Part shown: positions 20,345 to 30,006 of the stretch, piece by piece
Layout: the number at the start of each line of letters is the position of its first letter
Numbering within the stretch: position 1 is the stretch's first letter
DNA from: Chara braunii
Taxonomy: Eukaryota; Streptophyta; Charophyceae; Charales; Characeae
NCBI GenBank assembly: GCA_003427395.1
Contig: BFEA01000098.1
Span: forward strand, 1,434,326 to 1,469,135
Length of the DNA: 34,810 nucleotides
Reading direction: 5' to 3'
Translations under genes and position numbers: made by a program
Notes under the pieces: model-generated
What the model was told of the DNA's origin: nothing
The model's input: the letters and a program-made list of their open reading frames with translations, nothing else
Database searches by the model: none

Positions 20345-20921
20345 GGGACGACGCTGAGTTGGTGCTACGGAAGGAGGAGGCGAAAGGGAGGGAAACTGGT
20401 AGTGATAACGACAAATCCGGGGTGGATGAAGTAGTAGGTATGGTCCGGAGAGGGGAAATCAGAACACCGGGGGTCGCTAGTGGTGGCGCAGTGAAATTCC
20501 CGAGGACACAGTCGGTTCTCGGTTAGGAAAGGGTATCTCTGTCGGAGGCGTTCATTTATCCAAGGGGTGAAGTAATCCGGGTCGTATGATGAGTCGGAAT
20601 TCCAGGATCGTGTCATTGTGTCATCGCAGAGTTGTGAGTTGCCTAAGGGCGGGTCCTTGGCGATTACGATCACCGCGTGGGAGCACGTGCAGATTGGTGC
20701 GAACCAAGTCGCGCTCACACGTGTTCGCCCGGGATTATCGCTCCGTCGCAGGCCCTGGATGGCCGTAGCCAGTCAGACAACATTTCTGCCATCACGGGGG
20801 CACGTGTAAATGCGCAGATCAAGTCTCGTTTACACGCGTCCTCGCGCGGCGTTTCGCGGGACCAGACATCCGAATGTCTAATCATTCGTAATGTTGAGTA
20901 TGCGATATGCAACAGGCACGG
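20345..20921. repeat. Module B, copy 2
   Basis: Matches 2598-3194. It starts at the same base at which modules A and B join in the left copy, and it runs directly into module C, the pairing missing elsewhere in this window. Confidence 0.85.
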
Positions 20922-22341
20922 CCGTCCAATCAAAAGATGAGCAAAGATGAGAACGGAACTACCGATTGTACAAAATTCCTACTTATGAGTGCATCAAAGG
21001 CGACAAACAAAGGCAAAGGCAAGGATCCGGTAGAAAGACAAGGAACCAAACATGGCATCCATACATCCATTCATTCGACAGGATATACCCACAGTGCATC
21101 TAAGAGGGAAATCGCGAAGACAAGTATGAGCGAAAACCCAAGTCCAGATTCCGAAAAACAGAGAACGGGCAAATCACCCGGAGCCGAAATCAAAATTTAT
21201 GTACACGAGATAGGAGGGAGAAAAGATAAAAGAAACAACAAAACCGCGTCCATCAACCTCAGCTCCCTCTTCCTCTCTCTCTCTCTCTCCGATGCGGACA
21301 GTCCGTCGTCGCGCACCAACCCACGAAGCCGTCACCCCGCTTAGTCCTCCCGAACCTGTCAGGTTCGCCCACGCCCACAGTCCGTCGTGGCCCGCGTCAA
21401 CCCCGCACGTTTGGCACCAGCTCGTCGGGTCGCCCGACTCCTACTCTACTCACCTCTTACTTCGCTCGCGTGCCGACCCTCTCTGATCGCGCAATCTCGA
21501 GCTTCCAACTGCTGGTTAAGAGAGCTAACTAATCGTGCAGCCGAAATTTATAGCGTGCATGCATGCGCGAAGAACACGAAATTACTAGGACTTAGGAGGG
21601 AGATTAGAGAGGGAGTGTCTGCGTTCTGCATGACCGGGCCGCGGCGTGGGGGACGTAGCCACTCTCCACGCATCGATTTGAGCATGGAGTCCGTAGGTAA
21701 AAACGCAGCAAAAGAAAGAGAAGGAGGGCAGGAAAGACGAAGCGCAAGAAGAAAGATACAGTTACAATGGCGCCAACCCAAAATTACAGTTACACACCCG
21801 ATTAGAGGCGCCGACTAATCAGAATTCCGTTGCAGCCGCATAAAGAAGCGCGTAAGCAAAAAGGTGTCGCGCGGCAAAAGAAAGTCCTAATTACAAAATT
21901 CCTAAATTCCTAACTAATGCGAAAAAGCAAAAGCACAGGTTCCGAAAGGAAAGTACGAAATTCCGAGAGCCATTGGGGCTCGACAAAATTCGAAAAAGCA
22001 TTCAAAAAAAAAGTTAAAAAGGAACGAAGCAAATTCCCGCACGATGTCTGCGCCCAAAAAGTTCCGAAACCGAACCAAAAGGGAACGGCGTCAACACTTA
22101 TTGTTCGCGCGCTCAGCGGCGCGCCTGCCATTCAGCCGACCAATCAACTGATCGTCCCGGGACTCACCCAGCCTTGAACTCAGCCATCCAAAAAGAATTG
22201 ACGCAAAAGACGAAGAAGCGAGGGTACTGATGCAATTTCCCATCCATCCCAATCTCCCGTAATTGGCCCAACCTTCCCAGCTTAGGATCCCTCATTGTAA
22301 CCGCGCAGAAAGTCGCGCGCTACAGAAAGTGGTTCGTCACA
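20922..22341. repeat. Module C, copy 3 (right candidate LTR)
   Basis: Matches 10121-11544 in the same orientation and ends at the same TTCGTCACA. It has a single short CT tract near 21276 followed by about 85 bases absent from the left copy. If C is the LTR of the minus-strand gypsy element, this is its 5' LTR. Confidence 0.6.
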
Positions 22342-24226
22342 GCTTGAGGACAGATATTGGAAAATACCTCACAATGACAGAAACGGCGACACCATTGACG
22401 AGCTATGGCTCCGACTCCTCAAACCTTGGAGAAGCCCCCATCGCTGGACAGCCGGACTGGAGGAGGTCATGAGGCAGCCTCTGTTTGGAAATCAACGGAT
22501 GATAGGTGCAACACAGACTCCCCGTGGAAGGGATGGGTTAAACATGGAGTGCTATGGGTGTGAGACTTGTAGGACAGGGAGGCAAGGGAATGGAGGACCC
22601 CAGAACAAATGAAGGAAAGACTGCGGTACTTCCACCACAACGAGGCGGCTCTTGAGGAGATGATCGAGAGCCTGCCTCTTGCATGGTACCCCATTCTCAA
22701 AAGAGGGTCAGCACCGGCAGCGGGGGATTGGTGGGGCAGACCGACATCCCAGGTCAGGTGGGCTTAGTCCATATGGTCCGCCCGGGTGATGTACTGGTAG
22801 AATACTACAATGGTCAAGAATGGCAAGTTGCAAGGAGACCTCTGTCTTTTTGTGCGGGAGGATAAGGAAAAGGTGCACCAAATTTAGTACTTGAGGAGGG
22901 AGGGGAGAGGAGAGCATACAGGCCTGAGAGGTCGTTGAAAGAACTGTCCCTGGACCCCTATGAATGACATGCCCCAAACAGAACAACATAAAGGTGAAGT
23001 TAGTTTATAGGATGCTCAGACCAAAGAGATTGCTGCGAGATATAGTGAAAAAGAGATGGCAAAGGCACCTCAACATCAGCAGCCACCTTCTGAAACCCAT
23101 TCGGTGGTTTCAAGAAACAAAACTCAGACCAGCTAAGGTGTCCTCACTCTAGTGGCAGATTGCGCATCGGTGTCTCCCAACGAACGATTGGCTGATTGAC
23201 CACACAAGCCTGGAACAGCAGGGATGAACACTGTCATGGTGTTAGAAATGCTTGCAGGGTTATCCAGGGCAGAAAAGGGCGGAAACTATAGAACATGTTT
23301 TTTTGCAATGCCCTGCCCCAGTATTAACATGGCGCACATAGCAGAAGATAGTCCCAGGAACGGTTTGGCCGGGAGTGGAGGGCGTTACTGACCGGACATT
23401 ACTCTGCTTTCCAAGGTGACACGTTTAAAGAGAACATGTTTCGGTTGGGTAGAAGATCAATCCTTTGGGCTTTGTGGTGGCAGAGATGTATCCTGGTAAT
23501 GGAGGGAGTTAGGGAGGAGGGGGGGGAGGTCATGGAGCAGATACGACAACTCATCCACACAGAGACAAGGGATGAGCACTGTCGTGGTGTTAGAAATGCT
23601 TGCAGGGTTATCCAGGGCAGAAAAGGGCGGAAACTATAGAACATGTTTTTTTGCAATGCCTTGCCCCAGTATTAACATGGCGCTGAAGGGACACGATATG
23701 GCAGAGGATAGCCCCAGGAACAGTTTGGCCGGGAGTGGAGGGCATTGCTGACCGGACATTACTCTGGTTTCCAAGGTGACACGTTTAAAGAGAACATGTT
23801 TCAGTTGGGTAGAAGATCAATCCTTTGGGCTTTGTGGTGGCAGAGATGTATCCTGGTAATGGAGGAGTTAGGGTGGAGGCGGGGGAGGTCACGGAGCAGA
23901 TACGACAACTCATCCACACAGGGATTACCAACAAATGGTAGGCAGTCAAGCAAAAGATGGATTTTGTACACTCAAAAAGTGACATAAGCAAGATCATTTG
24001 GTGCTTCTGCATGGATTGGTTGAGAGGGAATCGGGGGGGCGTGACTGGCTAAGGTGACATGGTCTGGGGACTCCCCATCACAAGGAGGACAACAGCAAGC
24101 AGAAGAGGAGCAACCGGGGGTTGGCGCAACCAGGGACTACCATCTGCATTTTCACAAGTGGACAGCAATCGACCCCAGTCCACCGGACCTTCCCCCCCCC
24201 CAACCCTCCGTCGTTGGTGGAAATCG
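22342..24226 (+). pseudogene. LINE ORF2 C-terminal fragment, heavily broken
   Basis: It begins exactly where module C ends. Translated pieces in changing frames match the two better LINEs in this window: MRQPLFGNQ near 22470 (compare LRQPLFGNP), a TPEQMKERLRYFHHNEAALE stretch, LVYRMLRPKRLLRD near 23005, HRCLPTNDWLIDHTSLEQ near 23170, AETIEHVFLQCPAP of the zf-RVT finger near 23280, LGRRSILWALWWQRC near 23445, and finally RDYHLHFHKWTAIDP near 24135. The RT core is missing, so this is a 5'-truncated copy with many stops. It is closest to the minus-strand LINE at 26291-27420. Confidence 0.8.
23221..23923 (+). repeat. 348-bp tandem duplication inside the LINE fragment
   Basis: The segment starting GGGATGAACACTGTCATGGT at 23221 recurs from 23569 (GGGATGAGCACTGTCGTGGT) with few differences, through the LGRRSILWALW coding part to CATCCACACA. 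The period is 348. It duplicates the finger and the conserved segment after it. Confidence 0.85.
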
Positions 24227-24720
24227 TTTTTTTTTTTTTTCATATGCGGGAGAACCCACCCTGTTAAGTGGGTTTCAACATTGAAGGTTCCATCTATTGG
24301 TGGGGAGCTACACCTGCTGGAAATCGTGTCCAGCGCCCCTATACAATGTTAGCATCAATATCATTAGCATTACCATCATGATCATTTTCATCAACATAAG
24401 AGGGCCGCTGAGCCCGGTTCTCAGTAAGTTCGTTTCGTCCACTCCGGGTAGACTGTGAGGACCCCGGCCTCAAGCAGTTTTCAGTGGTAATATCAGCCTT
24501 GGGCACTGGGCCCGTTTTCAAAAGAAAAGAAAAAAAAACAATGTATGAGCTGGAAATCGGGTCCAGCGTCCCTATACAAAGATATGTGAAGCTGTCATAC
24601 TTTGCATCCAATACTGTGTGTGTGTTCGTAAGATCCGTATACATCGTATGGAGCAAAATCCCCTTCCATCCACCGTGTCCCCCACATTTCCCCACGGAGC
24701 AGAGGCAGTGATTACTTCCC
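24227..24720 (-). mobile_element. 3' end of a second minus-strand LINE (UTR only)
   Basis: A T14 run at 24227-24240 would be a poly(A) tail on the minus strand. The following sequence shares a block with the 3' UTR of the minus-strand LINE at 25938-26290: TCCATCTATTGGTGGGGAGC occurs at 24289-24308 and again at about 26003. Two stem-loops are shared as well. No coding part is left, so the copy is strongly 5'-truncated. Its right limit is uncertain. Confidence 0.5.
24317..24566 (-). other. Two LINE 3'-UTR stem-loops
   Basis: On the plus strand, 24317-24333 reads CTGGA-AATCGTG-TCCAG and 24550-24566 reads CTGGA-AATCGGG-TCCAG, each a 5-bp stem with a 7-base loop. Both are followed by CGYCCCTATAC. 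A related half-copy lies in the other orientation at 24501-24520. Confidence 0.55.
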
Positions 24721-24953
24721 AGCACCAGGGAAGGATTGACCTGCTGCCCATGTATCGAAAAGCCTAGAAAAAATCATTTTCATCCCGCACCCCAACAAGC
24801 AACTCGAACCAAAACACGAAACTCTAACCAACTATCTCCCACCCACACCCCATCTCCCCATCACGATTGGGAGTTGAGGGCCAGACAACCCCAATCGATG
24901 ACGGGGACATCTACTATCCCACTCCCACCCGGTGCCGGACGAAGAAGATCGGA
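24721..24953. other. No feature recognised
   Basis: CA-rich sequence between a LINE 3' end and the Asn-rich frame. Short open frames exist, but no motif was seen. Confidence 0.4.
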
Positions 24954-25035
24954 TCAACATGGAGAGACTCCAGGCGGAGGGAGGGGGAGATGATAATCAC
25001 TGATCTGATTGCCGTTGCAGTCATCGTCGCCTATT

Positions 25036-25100
<65 letters not shown>

Positions 25101-25781
25101 GATGTCGCTGTTGCCGCTGTTGTCTCTGTTGTCATCACCGCGGATAACCGCCATCATTGTTGCTGATGTTGGTGTTGATTTCGCTGTTGTTTTTGCTTTT
25201 GTTGTTGTTTCCGCCGTTGTCTTCGCCATTGGCGATGTTGCTGATATCATCGTTGTAGTTGTTATCGATGATGATGTCCACGCTGTTATTTTTGTTGTTG
25301 TCGATGATCTGTCTGGTGGCGATGTTGCTGATATCGTCGGCGTTGTTGTTGTTGATGTTGTCGCTGCTACCTTGGCCGCTGCCTGCGTGTCTTCTATCTC
25401 GTTCTTGCCCGTTGCTGTGATCAGCATCCAATCTGAGGCCCTGTCGGCCATCTCGCCCGTCTCCTGCCAACCCTCCAGCAGATTACGCAGGTTGCGACCC
25501 TCAACGGCGAGGGTTTTGCAGGCTCCCATCATATCATCTGCCCGCCTTCAATCAATGAAGGCTTCGAGCCGGCGATCCGGGCCCACCTTCAGCTCCCAGA
25601 TGATGTCCAACATGTCCCAGGTCATGTCCTCGCGCCACTCAGCCAAAGAGATCGCCCCCCCTTGGACCTCTGCGTCGTCTGCCACCGCGAAGACACCCCC
25701 TCCACAATCTCCTGCAACCGTCTACAGCCCTCCTCCTCCAATCAATCTCACGGCTGGTGCTTCCCCTGTTCACGCTTCGGG
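24954..25781 (-). pseudogene. Asn/Thr-rich protein segment of unknown function, cut by adapter
   Basis: A frame of 192 residues (25532-24954) begins MMGACKTLAVEGRNLRNLLE, then becomes Thr-rich and ends with a run of some 20 Asn encoded by a GTT/AAC microsatellite. The same frame is readable further upstream past a TGA at about 25551, with TWDMLDIIWELKVGPDRRLE, and past a TAG near 25725, up to the adapter at 25782. The helix-like, non-repetitive part looks like real coding sequence. The gene is probably longer but is lost at the artificial junction. I recognise no family; a retroelement gag or a host gene are both possible. Confidence 0.4.
25036..25101. repeat. (GTT)n microsatellite
   Basis: About 22 tandem GTT units. 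On the minus strand they encode the poly-Asn run of the frame described above. Confidence 0.95.
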
Positions 25782-25819
25782 CTGTCTCTTATACACATCT
25801 AGATGTGTATAAGAGATAG
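25782..25819. other. Nextera mate-pair junction adapter (sequencing artefact)
   Basis: 25782-25800 is CTGTCTCTTATACACATCT, exactly the Tn5 mosaic-end adapter of Nextera libraries. 25801-25819 is its reverse complement, AGATGTGTATAAGAGATAG, with one mismatch. The two in this back-to-back order are the circularisation junction of Nextera mate-pair libraries. It is not genomic DNA. Sequence on the two sides was joined from fragment ends that may lie kilobases apart. Confidence 0.95.
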
Positions 25820-25860
25820 GTCCCCGGCCGGGTGGCCCCCCCCCGCCCGCAGGGGGGCCG

Positions 25861-25861
<1 letters not shown>
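25820..25861. other. GC-rich stretch next to the adapter, probably artefact
   Basis: It consists mainly of runs of C and G (CCCCCCCCCC, GGGGGG) between the adapter and a long T run. Such sequence is typical of low-quality read ends, so I would not assign biology to it. Confidence 0.6.

Positions 25862-25937
<76 letters not shown>
25862..25937 (-). other. 76-base T run: poly(A) tail of the minus-strand LINE
   Basis: An uninterrupted T run on the plus strand lies at the 3' end of the minus-strand LINE (25938-27420), where a LINE poly(A) tail is expected. Its length next to an adapter is suspect, so the true length may differ. Confidence 0.6.
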
Positions 25938-25942
<5 letters not shown>

Positions 25943-26290
25943 CCCGTGACTGCTGTTAGGAGTGACGATAAGAGCATACACTCCTACCAGCTTCACTGTG
26001 GGCTCCATCTATTGGTGGGGAGCTGCACCTGCTGAAAAACGGGTTCAACGTCCCTCGACATATATTTCTGGGCAATTGTGATCACGATTACTGGGAAACG
26101 GGCCCAGTGTCCCTTGTACCTCTTCACCCTCATCTGAGTGGTGCCAGATCTCTCTGTTCAGTTCTGGTACTAATTTGGTTTGTCCATTCAAAAAACCTTC
26201 TGTATAAGCTCTTAGTTGTATCTGCCTGTAGTAATTCAAATAAGCCATCCTAAAAAAACGTGAGCAGGAAAGACCCAGTCAGGTGTTATC
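25938..26290 (-). other. 3' UTR of the minus-strand LINE with two stem-loops
   Basis: Between the LINE stop codon at 26291 and the poly(A) tract. It has two stem-loops, 26032-26048 (plus strand CTGAA-AAACGGG-TTCAA, 4 bp) and 26091-26107 (CTGGG-AAACGGG-CCCAG, 5 bp), and shares a block of about 55 bases with 24289-24345. Confidence 0.55.
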
Positions 26291-27420
26291 CTATTCATCA
26301 TGACCATACCAACTCAAAGGTACCAGAGCGAGAGCAGGGGGGGGAAATGGATCTGGGAATTCCGATGGGGGGCGCAGCGGGATAGATGGGTCTACAGTGG
26401 TCCAATCATGAAACACCAGTCGAAAGTCTCTGGGAATCTCCTCGTTTTGACCTTCCTTGCTGCCTCTCCTTCCCTTTCCTTCTTGAATCTGTCCAATCTT
26501 CCTTGCTTGGGACCCCCCCAGCCAAGCGCCACTGAATTGTTGAATGTGTTGGAGGATTTCTTTTTTGGAAGATAAAAATTGGATTGTTTCCTTTACTTTG
26601 TTCCATTGGATTGTGATGTATGTTTGTACTTGTAGTTTGATTGCTTCTGTTAATTCAGGTCCATCAATCCTTGCTCCTTCCATTTCAAAGGTGCATCGAC
26701 GGTTCCAAAGGGCCCAGATTATGGCCCTTCTTCCTATTTTGAAGAGATTTTGAGGGAAATCCTCGAGCTGAGCCGGGGACCAGGTCTCGCATAACAGTGC
26801 TCTCCAGTCCCATGGCCATGACTGCTGGGTGATTAGAGTAGACCAAATCCTATCCCACCAGCGCCACAGCCAAACAGCACTTGGACATTGTAAAAATATG
26901 TGCTCTATGGTTTCTGGAATGCTTCTGCTTGGGAACGCTGAGGTACACAATTTGCACCATGGGAGAACAAAGCCTGTTTTTTCTAGAGATGTTTTGTCCA
27001 TTATCCAGTCATTAGTGGGCAGATAGCGATGATCAATCTGCCATTGTAGAGAAGCAATCTTAGTTGGCCTAATCTTGATAGTCTTAAACCACTTGATTCT
27101 CCTGATATCTTCCTTCCTCACATTCAGGTGTTTCATCCATCTGTTCTCCACTCGGTCTCTCAGGTTTATCATCGGTCTTAACATCCTATACGTAGATTTT
27201 ACTGTTAGTAAGTGAAGGAAGCGTTTGTAGTCTCTGTTGCTCTTCAATGGAACTGTCCATGTCCAATATATTGGATCAAAAACCAGTTTGGTAATTGGAC
27301 ATTGAGGTTTGAAAGCCAAGTTCTGATCTTCGTGTTTCAGAACTCTGACCCTGAATACTTGTTCTATTGCAACCCATTTGGTTTCATTTGTAGGATTTTC
27401 CTCTATTTGGCAGACTAGCA
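26291..27420 (-). CDS. 5'-truncated LINE: ORF2 C-terminal part with zf-RVT
   Basis: About 375 uninterrupted residues. There is no endonuclease or RT core; the segment starts after RT. It shows STYRMLRPMINLRDRVENRW, SLQWQIDHRYLPTNDWIMD, a zf-RVT finger (WCKLC ... IEHIFLQC, about 26880-26970), then IGRRAIIWALWNRRC and a C-terminal FRLVFHDWTTVDPS segment. zf-RVT follows RT in many plant LINEs and is thought to bind nucleic acid. The open frame starts in the flank, so the first 8-10 residues (to about 27448) are not LINE. Unlike the other copies it has no internal stop, suggesting a fairly recent insertion. Its 5' end faces another LINE head to head. Confidence 0.8.
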
Positions 27421-27721
27421 GCCACCACCACGTGTCGGGCACGTGCACAGGCCCGGCAGCCTGGGAGGATCACCTCCCAAGGATGCGGGTCAAGCTGAGA
27501 CGACCACATTGGTCGGTCGGCATTAGGGCGCTAGCGCTAGCGCAACTTCTAAGTGAATGTTTATTTTTCTTTTCCGCTGGTCGTAGAGGACTGAAGCAAA
27601 CCCGGAACAGAGGGAGAAGTGGGAGAGGGATAGGAAGGCTCTGGAGCCCCCCCTCCCCCCTCCCCACCCATTTTCGGGAACCTGGCAGAAAAAGTATAGT
27701 ACAACAAAGGAGAATCAGGAG
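27421..27721 (+). other. Spacer and 5' leader of the plus-strand LINE, with 16-bp palindrome
   Basis: The segment lies between the truncated 5' end of the minus-strand LINE and the first ATG of the plus-strand LINE. It includes a perfect palindrome GCGCTAGCGCTAGCGC at 27528-27543 and a purine-rich then C-rich stretch. The start of the LINE transcript cannot be fixed from sequence. Confidence 0.4.
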
Positions 27722-28282
27722 ATGGAAAATCCTGACAAGGAGAAGCCGCAGACTAGCGGATCCAAACTGCCCAAGTACAGGCCTACACTCACCCTGAATG
27801 GACAAAAGGAGCAGTAGGGGCAAACAGAATCCAGCCAGGGAAGTGACCACATAGCGTTGTTGGGCATCCAAGAGGAGACACTTTATGCGCAATGCGAAAG
27901 ACTCTCCGATCTGAATAGGGAAATGTTTCTGCGCACGGTGTCAGTGGAGGACCTCCACCTCAAAGCACACGTTGGATTCTGGGAAAGAGCGAGAAAGGAA
28001 GCAAGCACGCTCCTACCATTCCGAGCATTGATTCCCATACAATTTGACCCAGAGAGAGAACGGTGGAATGTTGCAATTTGCAGCGACCTGACAATTCCCA
28101 GATTGCACAAGGGGCAAAAGAAGGAGGTGTTACTGAGCAAAATCTGTAAGGGAAAGGGATCCAAGATTATGGGATTAGTAGGAAAGGACCCATACGAAGG
28201 GGAGAACGGCCAAACCGACATGCTTGAAGTAGAGGAAGGGAAGACCCCCAGTTCATACGACGCAAGGCCAATCCTGGTATGA
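27722..28282 (+). pseudogene. LINE ORF1 (probable RNA-binding protein), broken
   Basis: An ATG at 27722 begins MENPDKEKPQTSGSK. A TAG at 27815 interrupts codon 32, after which the frame runs on to 28282 (QEETLYAQCERLSDLNREMF, FWERARKEAS). Another frame then reads QGQSWYDVTNKQNLRRASSG to about 28415, implying a frameshift near 28265. Its position before the endonuclease frame makes it ORF1. No CCHC knuckle or RRM was recognised. ORF1 proteins of LINEs usually coat the element RNA. Confidence 0.6.
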
Positions 28283-28547
28283 TGTGACCAATAAACAGAA
28301 CTTGCGGAGGGCTTCCAGTGGAGACCCTGGTGGTGGATGGCAGCCCTACCTGTCACAGCTTTGGGTAATGAAACAACCAGGTCCCAAAATGCAATAGCAC
28401 TAGCCTCCTTGGTGAAGGATGGAGTGCTCATAATGGGGGAAGACGAGGTGCTGTCCCATCTCCACCCATGTGAGGATGAACCAGGAAGCAGTTCATCAAC
28501 TTAAACTGACTCAAACAAGTCAAACACAATAATGAACTACATAAGCA

Positions 28548-29939
28548 ATGAAGGACAAAAGGGGAGACCTGAAAGCCCAATCTTGGAATGTCATAGGTTT
28601 GGCAACCATCTTTTCTAATCTAGAAAAATGGCATTGCCTTCTCAACTCTACGGGTTGGAACAGTAACAACCCCCCGGACGTGCTATGCATACAAGAAACT
28701 CACCTCACCAATTCGGAACAGCACAAGACAATTAAAAACGAGTTTGTTAGAAGATTAAGGAATTGTACGACGGAAGTGGTAGCGTACAACCCCCAACAAC
28801 CATCAACACGGGTACTCATTCTCACTCATAGTAACTCAGAGGCGGCGCAATTCTTACGCGTCAACTCAGTAACAGTGGACCAATCAAAAGGAAGGTGGGC
28901 CAAAATAGAGCTGTCGTATAGGGGTGAAGAGATATCAATCATAAACATATACGCTCTGAACTCCCCCGCGGAAAAAGTAGAGTTTTTGGAAGAGGTCAAG
29001 GGCCTAACCCAGCAACAAATACACACAATCATAGTAAGGGATTGGAATACAATCCAAAACCCACAATTGGATAGAATATCCTGGGCGGAAGAAAGCTCTC
29101 AAGACCCAGCCTCAACATCCCTGGCACAACTTACGGTAGAAAATAGTCTTAAGAACCCTTATAGAATGCTTTACCCGGACAAAAAGGATTACACTTGTAT
29201 TAGGAAGACTATCCAAGGTAGAACTTCGTTCTCAAGAATAGATTTCTTCCTCATTTCAGAGTCGTTAGGAGCAGTAATAGACTGCACAATAGGAAGACTA
29301 CCCCACTACACAGGCTTCGACCATAACCCAATAACCATTACGTTAGAATTATCCCTGGATAACACTCCAGGAACTTCAAGGAGTTTTTTCAAATTAAATA
29401 CTTCCTTACTCAACACAGACTCTTTCAAGCAAGGCATCCAAAATAAATGGAAGGAGCTAACGCAAGGCTTTAAAGAAGGTGAAATTTGGACTGATCTCCC
29501 GACAGCGACTAGATCCCTAAGCGACTGGGCAAGCTGCTTCTCGAGGAACGAAGCTAGAAGGAGGAAGGCAAGACAAGAAAGTCTGGAGGCAATAGTAGAA
29601 CTAGCAAAATTTAACCTCATAGCCAACCCGGGGGACATACTCTACGAACAGCTGTTGGACGAGGCTAGGACAAAACTCAGACAGTGGGCAGATTGGAGGA
29701 GGCAAGGCTTGGCCATTAGAGCAAGAGTAAAGGACTGGGAAAGCAACGAAGCTATGACGAAATATTTTTTCCAAAGGATTAAGGCAAACCGTAGGAACAA
29801 TAGGATTCTCGGGCTAAGAGACGCCACATGCAAAATACAAACGGCACAGGAACCAATGCTAAAGGTAGCAGCAGATTTCTACCAAGACCTGTACACATCT
29901 AAAACCGGTCGGGGAAAACAACAACATTCAGAGAGCTAG
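28548..29939 (+). CDS. LINE ORF2, APE-type endonuclease and start of RT
   Basis: The ATG at 28548 opens 463 residues. Endonuclease motifs occur in order: QSWNVIGL (Asn14), CIQETHL (Glu50), INIYALN (about 132), VRDWNTIQNPQLDR (about 163-176; active copies usually have GDFN or GDWN, here RDWN), SRIDFFLIS (about 229) and FDHNPIT (about 257; usually SDH). A helical linker with FFQRIKANRRNN follows. The frame ends in chance sequence; after a frameshift at about 29905-29935 it continues with LKREAIDYLDK and TKTELYEALRSMQ. The enzyme nicks target DNA to prime reverse transcription. The two substitutions suggest reduced activity. Confidence 0.85.
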   Translation: MKDKRGDLKAQSWNVIGLATIFSNLEKWHCLLNSTGWNSNNPPDVLCIQETHLTNSEQHKTIKNEFVRRLRNCTTEVVAYNPQQPSTRVLILTHSNSEAAQFLRVNSVTVDQSKGRWAKIELSYRGEEISIINIYALNSPAEKVEFLEEVKGLTQQQIHTIIVRDWNTIQNPQLDRISWAEESSQDPASTSLAQLTVENSLKNPYRMLYPDKKDYTCIRKTIQGRTSFSRIDFFLISESLGAVIDCTIGRLPHYTGFDHNPITITLELSLDNTPGTSRSFFKLNTSLLNTDSFKQGIQNKWKELTQGFKEGEIWTDLPTATRSLSDWASCFSRNEARRRKARQESLEAIVELAKFNLIANPGDILYEQLLDEARTKLRQWADWRRQGLAIRARVKDWESNEAMTKYFFQRIKANRRNNRILGLRDATCKIQTAQEPMLKVAADFYQDLYTSKTGRGKQQHSES

Positions 29940-30006
29940 AGAAAAATTCTTGAAACATTTGGATAAAAGCCTCAAGCGAGAGGCAATAGATTACCTAGAT
30001 AAATAA

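Noticed and set aside
25009-25812. Long plus-strand frame of 267 codons rich in Val/Leu
   Set aside because: It is the antisense of the more protein-like minus-strand frame, is driven by the GTT microsatellite, and ends in adapter sequence.
25799-26008. Lys-rich open frame on the minus strand ending in SLIHI
   Set aside because: It is the translation of the T run, the G/C run and the mate-pair adapter, hence an artefact.
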